Source: ZC4RG30 sp039917615
GTDB taxonomy: Bacteria; Pseudomonadota; Gammaproteobacteria; Steroidobacterales; Steroidobacteraceae
Assembly: GCA_039917615.1 (NCBI GenBank)
Contig: JBDSJD010000024.1
Coordinates: 62,001-126,000 of the forward strand
DNA length: 64,000 nt
Direction: 5' to 3'
Shown: positions 56,821 to 64,000 of the stretch, piece after piece
Layout: the number at the start of each line of letters is the position of its first letter
How positions within the stretch are numbered: position 1 is the stretch's first letter
Notes under the pieces: generated by a model
Database searches by the model: none
Told to the model about the DNA's origin: nothing
Seen by the model: the letters and a program-made list of their open reading frames with translations, nothing else
Translations under genes and position numbers: made by a program

Positions 56821-58386
56821 TCAATGCCGGAAATGCCGCATGCTGGTAAACAGCATGGCAAGACCAGCTGCATCTGCTGCTGCGATCACTTCCGGATCGC
56901 GCATCGAACCGCCAGGCTGGATCACCGCGGTTACGCCCTGGCTCGCGGCCACTTCGATGCCATCGCGGAACGGGAAAAAAGCGTCCGAAGCCATGACCGC
57001 ACCGCGCACGGAAAGATTTGCGTCTTGCGCCTTGATGGCGCCGATGCGGCTTGAATAGACGCGGCTCATCTGGCCAGCGCCCACACCCACGGTGGCTTCG
57101 TCGCGCGCGAACACGATGGCGTTCGACTTGACGAACTTGCACACGCGCCACGCGAACGCCAGGTCGCGACGCTCCTGCGCGGTGGGCTCGCGCTGGGTCA
57201 CGCAGGGAAGGTTGCTCACTTCGATGCGGCCGGAGTCGCGATCCTGCACCAGCACGCCGCCACCGACACTGCGCAGCTCGCGCTCGGGCGCGGCAACTTG
57301 CTGCAGCTCGCCTGTGAGTAACACGCGCACATTCGGTTTCGTAGCCAGCACTGCGGCGGCCCCCGCAAGCAGTGACGGCACCACCAGTACCTCGACGAAC
57401 TGCTGCTCGAGAATCCGCGCGGCCGTGCCAGCGTCGAGCGGACGATTGAAGGCAATGATGCCGCCGAAGGCGGAGGTGGGGTCGGTGCGATACGCCAGTT
57501 CATAGGCATCACGCAATGTGCTCGCGACAGCAGCGCCGCAGGGGTTGGCATGCTTGACGATGACGCAGGCGTCACGCTCGAACTGGCGCACGCATTCCAG
57601 CGCGGTGTCTGCATCGGCGATGTTATTGAACGAAAGTTCCTTGCCCTGCGCGACGCGCGCGCCGGCGATGGTGTCATCCGCTTTGCCGGGGTTGCGGTAG
57701 AACGCAGCGCGCTGATGCGGGTTCTCGCCATAACGCAGTGTTGCGATGCGCGTGAGACCGATTCCCAGCTGCGCAGGGAATGGGTCGGTTGCCGCGCCGT
57801 GCTGGCGCGCGAGGTAGTCGGCGACCAGCGAGTCGTAGCTGGCGGTGTGTGCGAACGCCTTGGCGGCGAGGCGTGCGCGCATGGCGAAACTCGTTGCGCC
57901 ATTGCCCTTGGCGAGCGCTGCCAGCAACTCGACGTAGTCCGCGGGATCCACCACTACCGTGACATCGGCGTGGTTCTTGGCCGCGCCTCGCAACATGGCA
58001 GGTCCGCCGACGTCGATATGCTCGATGGCTTCGTCGTAGGCAACGTCGGGTTTGGCGATGGTGGCGGCGAAGGGGTAGAGGTTCACGACCAGCAGGTCGA
58101 TCGGCGCGATCTGTTCGCGCGCCATGACTGCATCGTCGGTGCCGCGGCGACCCAGCAGGCCGCCATGAATTTTCGGGTGCAGCGTCTTGACGCGACCATC
58201 CATGATCTCTGGAAAGCCGGTGACGCTCGCCACCTCGCGCACCGCGATGCCGGCTTCGGCCAGGGCGCGGGCGGTGCCGCCGGTGGACAGCAGCTCGATG
58301 TTGCGGGCGGACAGCGCGCGGGCGAGGTCGATCAGTCCGGTCTTGTCGGAAACCGAGAGCAGCGCGCGGCGGATCGGCAGATCCAT
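56821..58386 (-). CDS. purH: bifunctional AICAR transformylase/IMP cyclohydrolase PurH
   Basis: PurH carries out the last two steps to IMP. The 521-residue product has the N-terminal IMP cyclohydrolase domain (RALLSVSDKTGLIDLARALSARNIELLSTGGTARAL, VKTLHPKIHGGLLGRRG) and the C-terminal transformylase domain with VIVKHANPCGAAVA (catalytic Lys-His) and SDAFFPFRDGIEVAASQGVTAVIQPGGSMRD. It follows fis by 14 bases, continuing the dusB-fis-purH-purD run. Confidence 0.96.
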   Translation of the reverse strand: MDLPIRRALLSVSDKTGLIDLARALSARNIELLSTGGTARALAEAGIAVREVASVTGFPEIMDGRVKTLHPKIHGGLLGRRGTDDAVMAREQIAPIDLLVVNLYPFAATIAKPDVAYDEAIEHIDVGGPAMLRGAAKNHADVTVVVDPADYVELLAALAKGNGATSFAMRARLAAKAFAHTASYDSLVADYLARQHGAATDPFPAQLGIGLTRIATLRYGENPHQRAAFYRNPGKADDTIAGARVAQGKELSFNNIADADTALECVRQFERDACVIVKHANPCGAAVASTLRDAYELAYRTDPTSAFGGIIAFNRPLDAGTAARILEQQFVEVLVVPSLLAGAAAVLATKPNVRVLLTGELQQVAAPERELRSVGGGVLVQDRDSGRIEVSNLPCVTQREPTAQERRDLAFAWRVCKFVKSNAIVFARDEATVGVGAGQMSRVYSSRIGAIKAQDANLSVRGAVMASDAFFPFRDGIEVAASQGVTAVIQPGGSMRDPEVIAAADAAGLAMLFTSMRHFRH

Positions 58387-58400
58387 TGCGCCGTCGCCGC

Positions 58401-58649
58401 TCAGGCCGACAGCCCGAATTCGCGCAATTTCTTGCGCAGCGTGCCGCGATTGATGCCCAGGATGACGGCCGCCTGGCTCTGGTTGCCAGCGGCGTAGTCG
58501 AGCACCGTTCGGAACAGGGGTTCTTCCACTTCGCGCAGCACCAGATCGTAAAGGCGGGCGGGGCGATGACCGTTAAGGTTGGCGAAATAATCCGACAATG
58601 CGCGTTCGGCGTGGTTACGCAACGGCAGATCGCTGGTGACCGATGTCAT
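58401..58649 (-). CDS. fis: DNA-bending nucleoid protein Fis
   Basis: An 82-residue Fis protein: N-terminal dimer region and C-terminal helix-turn-helix QSQAAVILGINRGTLRKKLREFGL. Fis shapes DNA at rRNA promoters, recombination sites and origins. The ATG at 58649 lies inside the dusB 3' end (35-base overlap), the conserved dusB-fis arrangement, with LPLRNHAERALSDYFANLNG opening the dimer domain. Regulation through the dusB promoter is expected from E. coli. Confidence 0.95.
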   Translation of the reverse strand: MTSVTSDLPLRNHAERALSDYFANLNGHRPARLYDLVLREVEEPLFRTVLDYAAGNQSQAAVILGINRGTLRKKLREFGLSA

Positions 58650-59706
58650 GAGCCTGCGCACCGGGACCAGCCTGGTGTTCTTCCGATTCGATGCCCGCAT
58701 TCGACTGCTCCCGTCCCACCCGATTGTTCTCGTTATTGGCCCAAGCACCAAAACGCGCTGCAACCGTTGCAAACTGCGCCGACGATGAATCCGCGGCCAT
58801 GATGTCAGGCCGGAAGATTGCAGTGTCGGTGTGTTGTTGGCAGTACCAGCCCAGATGCTTGCGCGCGATCCGTACGCCGCCCGCTTCTCCATGAAAAGCG
58901 TACAGCGCCGTGACGTGCTCAAGAATGATGTCTCTGATCTGAGTGCGCAAGAGCGGTGGCGGAATTATTCCGGTTTCAAGAAATGCATTGACATCGCGGA
59001 AGATCCATGGCGAGCCATGCGCGCCGCGACCGATCATTACTCCTGCAGCACGCGTGAAATCAAGCACGGCGGAAGCTTTTTTCGCGCTGTCAATATCGCC
59101 GTTGGCTATCACCGGAATTGCAGCCGCGGCACACACTTCGCGAATGGTGTCGTATTCAGCTTCTCCTTCATAGAAATCCGCACGGGTGCGACCATGCACT
59201 GCAATGGCGCGCACGCCAGCCTCTGCTGCAACGCGTGATATTTCTGCCGCATTGATGTGCAATCGGTCGATGCCGGTACGGATCTTGACAGTCACCGGAA
59301 CGTTTACCGCGGCAACCACTGCGGCAAGGATGCGACCGACAAGCTGCGGGTCGCCCAGCAGCGCCGAGCCACAGTGCCTGCCGTAGACTTTTTTTGCCGG
59401 GCATCCCATGTTGATATCGATGATCTGCGCGCCCAGGTCGACGTTCATGCGCGCGGCTTCCGCAACCTGCAGGGGATCGTTGCCCGCCAGCTGGACTACC
59501 CGCGGTTCGGGTTCGCCCTCGTGATTCATACGTTGCCGGGACTTGGTGGTGTGCCACAGGCGCTGGTCGGAGGTAATCATTTCCGAAGCGGCAAGGCCTG
59601 CGCCGAAGCGGCGGCACAGGATGCGAAATGGCCGGTCAGTCACACCCGCCATGGGCGCAAGCACCGCCCGCGCCGGGATCTGCCAGGGCCCGATTGAAAA
59701 ACTCAC
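58615..59706 (-). CDS. dusB: tRNA-dihydrouridine synthase DusB
   Basis: DusB reduces uridine to dihydrouridine in tRNA using FMN. The 363-residue protein has VLAPMAGVTDRPFR, IDINMGCPAKKV with the catalytic Cys, TVKIRTGID, AVHGRTRADFYEG, PVIANGDIDS and GVMIGRGAHGSPWIF. The GTG start (59704-59706) overlaps the preceding gene's stop as GTGA. The C-terminal tail after about residue 325 is longer than in E. coli and overlaps fis. Confidence 0.95.
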   Translation of the reverse strand: MSFSIGPWQIPARAVLAPMAGVTDRPFRILCRRFGAGLAASEMITSDQRLWHTTKSRQRMNHEGEPEPRVVQLAGNDPLQVAEAARMNVDLGAQIIDINMGCPAKKVYGRHCGSALLGDPQLVGRILAAVVAAVNVPVTVKIRTGIDRLHINAAEISRVAAEAGVRAIAVHGRTRADFYEGEAEYDTIREVCAAAAIPVIANGDIDSAKKASAVLDFTRAAGVMIGRGAHGSPWIFRDVNAFLETGIIPPPLLRTQIRDIILEHVTALYAFHGEAGGVRIARKHLGWYCQQHTDTAIFRPDIMAADSSSAQFATVAARFGAWANNENNRVGREQSNAGIESEEHQAGPGAQAHDIGHQRSAVA

Positions 59707-60791
59707 GGGTCGTTGCTGCAGTGGAGCTTGCCATCGGCGCCCGGCAGGCAGGCGTCGATCTCGAATCCCGCCGCCTGCCGCGTCGGGTCGGGGAGCGTCA
59801 GCATGATGTCGAGGCGCTGGTCGGGTGCCATGCGAGCGGGGACTGCAGTTTGCAGGTAGTCCGCTGGTGCAACAGCTGCGGTCGATAGCGTATTTTCAAA
59901 GCGGTCCTTCAGCACGACGCGAATCATTGGCGGTGGCTGGCTGATGGGCCCGCGATTGTGGACGGTCGCGCGCAATACGATCCGGTCGCTGGCGCCAGCC
60001 GGGGACTCGGCGCCCAGTTGCCGCAGGTCATACGCTTGCAGATCCCATCTGGGCGTTAGCGTCACGCCGAACAAGGCATACAGGGATTGCAGGGGACGCT
60101 CGAACCAGGGATAGGCGACCAGTATCTGCCGGCTGTGATGCAGTAATTGCCCGAACAGCAGCAGGGCTAGCACCGCCGCAACTACCGCCCAAGCTCGGTG
60201 GTGACGGCGGCGGGGCGGGTCGAAGCTGGCAGCGGTTTCGAATTCGTGTCGCGGGGAATCGTCCAAGACCTCCAGCACAATGTTTTCATCAGGATGAACG
60301 CGGTCTGCGCCGTCCTGCCCGGCGTCAGCATTGCGCGAGTCCATCTGCCGCGCCAGCTCCTGCAGTTGCGCGTCGACGTCCTGTTCATCGACGTGCTCCT
60401 CGGTTTGAAGATAGCCGTCGCCTTCCAGCACGATGGTCTCGAAAGTCCCGGTGGACTGCCGCTCCACTACATCCACTTCCTGCATGGCAGGCACGTCGAC
60501 CGGGGTGATGCGCGCCCAGTTCGACTCCTCATCAGACTTCGGCTGGGCCGCGGGCGGCTCTGCCGTGTCATTCGCCGGCGCATATTCGCCGGGGTCTTCC
60601 ATGGCGGGCACAGTGGTCGTGCCCGTGGCTGCGAGACCCGATTGCTCGTCCTGATCCAGATCCTCCGCCAGCGACTGCAGCGCATTGAAAACGCGATTGC
60701 AGCGACCGCAGCGCACGTAACCTTGACCGATACGCAGGTCCGAGGGCGTAACCGCAAGATTCATGCGGCAGGCGGGGCAGGTGGTGAACAT
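59703..60791 (-). CDS. MJ0042 zinc-finger / DUF3426 membrane protein
   Basis: A 362-residue protein. It has an N-terminal zinc finger CPACRMN..YVRCGRCNRVFNA (two CxxC pairs), an acidic low-complexity linker (about 45-195), one membrane helix (AWAVVAAVLALLLFGQLL, about 205-222) and a C-terminal DUF3426 domain with APADYLQTAVPARMAPDQRLDIMLTLPDPTRQAAGFEIDACL. The ATG at 60791 is chosen over the TTG at 60800 because the family starts at MFTxCP. The gene always travels with prmA in this class. Function is unknown. Confidence 0.9.
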   Translation of the reverse strand: MFTTCPACRMNLAVTPSDLRIGQGYVRCGRCNRVFNALQSLAEDLDQDEQSGLAATGTTTVPAMEDPGEYAPANDTAEPPAAQPKSDEESNWARITPVDVPAMQEVDVVERQSTGTFETIVLEGDGYLQTEEHVDEQDVDAQLQELARQMDSRNADAGQDGADRVHPDENIVLEVLDDSPRHEFETAASFDPPRRRHHRAWAVVAAVLALLLFGQLLHHSRQILVAYPWFERPLQSLYALFGVTLTPRWDLQAYDLRQLGAESPAGASDRIVLRATVHNRGPISQPPPMIRVVLKDRFENTLSTAAVAPADYLQTAVPARMAPDQRLDIMLTLPDPTRQAAGFEIDACLPGADGKLHCSNDP

Positions 60792-60796
60792 CTGGC

Positions 60797-61684
60797 TCAA
60801 GCGCGTGCTTCCAGGCGGCCGGCAAGAGCGCTCCAGCCGTCGCGTTCCGCGAACACAGTAAGGTCGAGCCAGCGCCTGAAGCCGGCCCTGACTTCGTGTA
60901 CCTGCTGTTTGAGAATGCCGGCCAGAACCAGCTGCCCGCCGGCTCGCAGATAACCGCAGAGCTGCGGGGCGAGGTCAATCAGCGTGCCAGCAAGGATATT
61001 CGCCACCACAATGTCCACCGGTTGCGGCAGCGAGGTGGCGCTGGAATGGATCTGCACCTTCGCCGCCACGGCATTTGCGGCCGCATTGTCACCCGTCGCG
61101 ATCAGCGCCTGCGGATCGATATCAAATGCATGCGCCACGCCGGCGCCTAGTTTCGCCGCCGCAACGGCCAGCACGCCGGAGCCGGAACCGTAGTCGATCA
61201 CCGTGGCGCCTGCTGGCAGGTGCGAGTCCAGCCAAGTCAGGCAAAGCGCCGTCGATGGATGTGTGCCGGTGCCAAAAGCCAGGCCCGGATCAAGCCGCAC
61301 CATGACCGCGTCCGGATCGGCCGGCGCAGGCTCGTGGTTGGGCACCACCCACAGGCGTCGGCCAAAACGCATGGCATGAAAATCTTTCAGCCATTCGCGC
61401 TCCCAGACCCGGTCGGCGATGCGTTCCGCGCGGATGCGCGCAGCGGGCAGTTCCAGCGCGCCCGATAGCGCAATGATCGCCGCGGGGCCCGCGGACTCCG
61501 CCGGGAACAAAGCCTGCAATACCGTCCGGGGCCACAGCCGGATTTCGCCAGGCGCCGGCTCGAGAATCGCGTCGTCCACGGCGTCAGTAAGTGTGACCGA
61601 CACGGCTCCCGCGGCGAAACATGCTGCTTCCGCGGCTTCTGGATCTGCACCTTCAAGATCGACGCTGAGCGCCAGATATCCCAT
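60797..61684 (-). CDS. prmA: ribosomal protein L11 methyltransferase PrmA
   Basis: PrmA trimethylates ribosomal protein L11 with S-adenosylmethionine. The 295-residue product has an N-terminal substrate domain and the methyltransferase core GTGTHPSTALCLTWLD, VIDYGSGSGVLAVAAAKLGA (SAM loop), AFDIDPQAL and DIVVANILAGTLIDLAPQL. The frame extends upstream over accC, but ATG 61684 with GGGGAA before it is the right start (GYLALSVDLEG). Confidence 0.94.
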   Translation of the reverse strand: MGYLALSVDLEGADPEAAEAACFAAGAVSVTLTDAVDDAILEPAPGEIRLWPRTVLQALFPAESAGPAAIIALSGALELPAARIRAERIADRVWEREWLKDFHAMRFGRRLWVVPNHEPAPADPDAVMVRLDPGLAFGTGTHPSTALCLTWLDSHLPAGATVIDYGSGSGVLAVAAAKLGAGVAHAFDIDPQALIATGDNAAANAVAAKVQIHSSATSLPQPVDIVVANILAGTLIDLAPQLCGYLRAGGQLVLAGILKQQVHEVRAGFRRWLDLTVFAERDGWSALAGRLEARA

Positions 61685-61710
61685 CAGGTTCCCCGGGGTT
61701 GGCGTACGGG

Positions 61711-63054
61711 CTATTTCAGCCCGAGTCGCCGCTCCAGATAGTGGATGTCGAGGCCGCCGTCGCGGAATGCCGAATGGCTCAGGATCTCCTGGTGCAATGC
61801 CGTGTTGGTCTTGATGCCTTCCACCACCAGCTCCGCCAGCGCGTTTTTCATGCGGGCGATGGCCGATTTGCGTGAATCCCCATGCGCAATGATCTTCGCC
61901 ACCATCGAGTCGTAGTTCGGCGGCACGGTGTAGCCTGAGTACACATGGCTGTCGACACGGATGCCAGGCCCCCCCGGGGCGTGCCAGCGTTTCACCAGGC
62001 CCGGTGATGGCATGAACGTGCGGGCATCTTCCGCATTGATGCGGCATTCGATCGCGTGACCGCGGAATTCAATATCCTTCTGCGCGAACGGCAGCTTCTC
62101 GCCCGAGGCGACCAGCAACTGCGTCTTCACCAGGTCGATGCCGGTGATGAGCTCGGTTACCGGATGTTCCACCTGGATGCGGGTGTTCATCTCGATGAAG
62201 TAGAACTCGTTGTCCTGGTACAGGAATTCCAGTGTTCCCGCGCTGCGATATCCCACCGCAAGGCAGGCTTCGACAACCCGTTCACCCATCTTGTGGCGCT
62301 GCTTGTCGGTGAGTCCTGGTGCCGGGGCTTCTTCGATGACTTTCTGGTGGCGACGCTGCATGGAGCAGTCGCGCTCGCCCAGGTGTACGACATTGCCGTA
62401 GTTGTCGGCTATGACCTGGAACTCGATGTGCCGTGGTTTCTCGAGGAATTTCTCCATGTAGACCTGGCCGTTGCCGAAGGCAGCCAGTGCTTCCTGCTGG
62501 GTCACGTTGATCGCGTTGAGCAGCGCAGCTTCCGCATGCACCACACGCATGCCGCGCCCGCCGCCGCCGCCGGAGGCCTTGATGATCACCGGGTAGCCGA
62601 TATGCCGCGCGATGCGCAGGTTCTCGTCGTTGTCCGCAGTGAGCGGCCCGCCCGAACCCGGCACGCAGGGCACGCCGGCCTTTTTCATCACGTTGATGGC
62701 CGAAACCTTGTCGCCCATCAAACGGATGGTCTCGGCTTTCGGGCCGATGAAGGTGAAGCCGCTCTTCTCGACCCGTTCGGCGAAGTCCGCGTTCTCCGAC
62801 AGGAATCCGTAGCCAGGATGGATGGCCACCGAGTCGGTGACTTCCGCCGCGCTGATGATCGCCGGCATGTTCAGATAGCTCAGTGGCGAGGGCGGCGGAC
62901 CGATGCACACCGTTTCATCAGCCAGCAGCACGTGCTTGAGGTTGTTGTCGGCCGTGGAATGCACGGCGACGGTCTTGATATCCAGTTCGCGGCAGGCGCG
63001 CAGGATGCGCAGGGCGATCTCGCCCCGATTGGCAATGACTATTTTGTCGAGCAT
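61711..63054 (-). CDS. accC: biotin carboxylase subunit of acetyl-CoA carboxylase AccC
   Basis: AccC carboxylates biotin on AccB using ATP and bicarbonate, the first half-reaction of fatty acid synthesis. The 447-residue ATP-grasp enzyme has IVIANRGEIALRILRACRELD, HPGYGFLSENADFAE, VIIKASGGGGGRGMRVV, MEKFLEKPRHIEFQVIADN and IEMNTRIQVEHPVTE. It follows accB by 9 bases. Confidence 0.97.
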   Translation of the reverse strand: MLDKIVIANRGEIALRILRACRELDIKTVAVHSTADNNLKHVLLADETVCIGPPPSPLSYLNMPAIISAAEVTDSVAIHPGYGFLSENADFAERVEKSGFTFIGPKAETIRLMGDKVSAINVMKKAGVPCVPGSGGPLTADNDENLRIARHIGYPVIIKASGGGGGRGMRVVHAEAALLNAINVTQQEALAAFGNGQVYMEKFLEKPRHIEFQVIADNYGNVVHLGERDCSMQRRHQKVIEEAPAPGLTDKQRHKMGERVVEACLAVGYRSAGTLEFLYQDNEFYFIEMNTRIQVEHPVTELITGIDLVKTQLLVASGEKLPFAQKDIEFRGHAIECRINAEDARTFMPSPGLVKRWHAPGGPGIRVDSHVYSGYTVPPNYDSMVAKIIAHGDSRKSAIARMKNALAELVVEGIKTNTALHQEILSHSAFRDGGLDIHYLERRLGLK

Positions 63055-63063
63055 GCGCGTGAT

Positions 63064-63528
63064 TTATTCGATCACAAACAGCGGCTGACCGAATTCCACC
63101 GGATCACCGTTTTTGGCCATGATGGCCGTCACGCGCCCGGCGCGATCGCTTTCGATCTGGTTCATCATTTTCATGGCCTCGATGATGCACAGCACCTGGC
63201 CTTCCTTTACTTCGTCGCCCAGCTGCACGAACGGCTTGGCGGTGGGTGAGCCTGCGGAATAATAAGTGCCGACCATCGGCGACGGCACGATGTGCTCGTC
63301 ATCCTTGCGACGTGCCAGCGTGGGTAACACGGGGGCAGCAACGGCGCCGGGTGCGGCTGCCGCCGCAGCGGGCGCGGCAATGGCCGGTGCGCTGTAGTAC
63401 TGCGGCGCCGCGTGGCCGGTCGGCATGCGGCTGATGCGTACCGACTCTTCGCCTTCCTTGATTTCGATCTCCGCAATGCCGGATTCCTCCAGCAGCTCGA
63501 TCAGTTTCTTTACCTTGCGAATATCCAT
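63064..63528 (-). CDS. accB: biotin carboxyl carrier protein AccB
   Basis: A 154-residue carrier. N-terminal KVKKLIELLEESGIAEIEIKEGEESVRISR is the family start, then an Ala/Pro-rich linker (about 40-70), then the biotinyl domain with IEAMKMMNQIES, where Lys120 receives biotin. The linker is of usual length. It is followed on the same strand by accC and preceded by aroQ, the order found in this class. Confidence 0.96.
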   Translation of the reverse strand: MDIRKVKKLIELLEESGIAEIEIKEGEESVRISRMPTGHAAPQYYSAPAIAAPAAAAAAPGAVAAPVLPTLARRKDDEHIVPSPMVGTYYSAGSPTAKPFVQLGDEVKEGQVLCIIEAMKMMNQIESDRAGRVTAIMAKNGDPVEFGQPLFVIE

Positions 63529-63555
63529 GCGGGCTCCAGAAATATGCGTATCGGA

Positions 63556-63999
63556 TCAGCGGGCGGCCAGGCGGGAAGCGGCAGCGCGCAGGGCAAGTTC
63601 ATACCCCAGCGGCCCCAGCCCCACGATCTGGCCGACTGCGATATCGGAAAAGTACGAATGCCGGCGGAATTCCTCCCGCGCATGCACGTTGGACAGGTGA
63701 ACTTCGATGAACGGCAGGCTGACACCGAGAATGGCGTCGCGCAGCGCGATGCTGGTGTGGGTGAAGGCGCCAGGATTCAGGATCATGAACCCAACGCCCT
63801 GCTTGCCGGCGTTCTGCACCTGCCCGACGAGTTCGTGTTCGGCATTGCTTTGGTGGGCAACCAACTCGTGGCCGAGCTCGCGCGCCAGCGTCGTGCAGCG
63901 CTGAACGATGGCGTCCAGCGTGTCAACGCCGTAGAGTCCCGGTTCCCGGGTGCCCAACAGGTTCAGATTGGGGCCATTGAGCAGCAGCAGCCGCGCCAT
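63556..63999 (-). CDS. aroQ: type II 3-dehydroquinate dehydratase AroQ
   Basis: AroQ dehydrates 3-dehydroquinate in the shikimate pathway. The 147-residue protein shows LLLNGPNLNLLGTREPGLYG (the catalytic Tyr in the flexible loop), HQSNAEHELVGQVQ, MILNPGAFTHTSIALRDA and PFIEVHLSNVHAREEFRRHSYFSDIA. It is complete: its ATG is at 63997-63999, at the very end of the window. Its promoter lies outside. Confidence 0.95.
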   Translation of the reverse strand: MARLLLLNGPNLNLLGTREPGLYGVDTLDAIVQRCTTLARELGHELVAHQSNAEHELVGQVQNAGKQGVGFMILNPGAFTHTSIALRDAILGVSLPFIEVHLSNVHAREEFRRHSYFSDIAVGQIVGLGPLGYELALRAAASRLAAR

Positions 64000-64000
64000 T

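Noticed and set aside
1..64000. tRNA, rRNA, riboswitch and insertion-sequence signals
   Set aside because: No cloverleaf, rRNA segment, transposase frame or known riboswitch core was recognised by eye; short or diverged ones could be missed.

Overview
The window is high-GC, densely packed chromosomal DNA from a gammaproteobacterium. The gene orders rhlB | trxA-rho, aroQ-accB-accC-prmA-(DUF3426)-dusB-fis-purH-purD and plsB | glpD, together with lptF, greB and arfB, are typical of that class. A homospermidine synthase, a PEP-CTERM protein and a very large TonB-dependent receptor suggest a Steroidobacterales/Nevskiales-like lineage, but that placement is inference. No rRNA, tRNA, CRISPR array, insertion sequence or prophage was recognised.

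Layout. 1-8452 is a glycogen/alpha-glucan locus: glgB (cut by the left edge) diverges from an overlapping glgC-GH57-malQ-LEA2 lipoprotein operon, and glgA converges on it. 8481-13935 holds a beta-lactamase-fold protein lacking the catalytic motifs, then an RND efflux adaptor and pump. 14011-20074 is a compressed six-gene operon: ttcA, a phosphatase/ADP-ribosylglycohydrolase fusion, a HEXXH metallopeptidase, a D-Ala-D-Ala-ligase-like ATP-grasp enzyme, a CpcT-like lipoprotein and lptF without an adjacent lptG. A small unknown protein, a Nudix hydrolase and a UvrD/Rep-type helicase follow. 23443-29562 is a giant TonB receptor and a modular lipoprotein, separated and followed by related hairpins. 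29643-34661 carries polyamine and sulfur genes (speA, sseA, a GST, homospermidine synthase). 35230-43544 is a same-strand run: small ORF, LemA, two TPM-domain proteins, an L,D-transpeptidase, a 43-residue ORF, an orphan phage-tail-sheath-like protein, an alpha/beta hydrolase and plsB. 43497-50868 holds glpD, arfB, DUF465, rnm, yrfG, rhlB, trxA and rho. 50931-53785 is an accessory patch: a PEP-CTERM protein behind a strong sigma-54-like promoter, a decayed rho fragment and two exported proteins of unknown role. 53782-63999 is a minus-strand housekeeping run ending with aroQ at the right edge.

The best candidates for undescribed biology are the orphan contractile-sheath-like protein next to cell-envelope genes, and the overlapping operon joining a phosphatase/ADP-ribosylglycohydrolase fusion with a metallopeptidase/ATP-grasp pair. 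The sigma-54 promoter of the PEP-CTERM gene and the rho remnant beside it are the clearest regulatory and evolutionary signals. All functional calls come from reading motifs; no database search was run.
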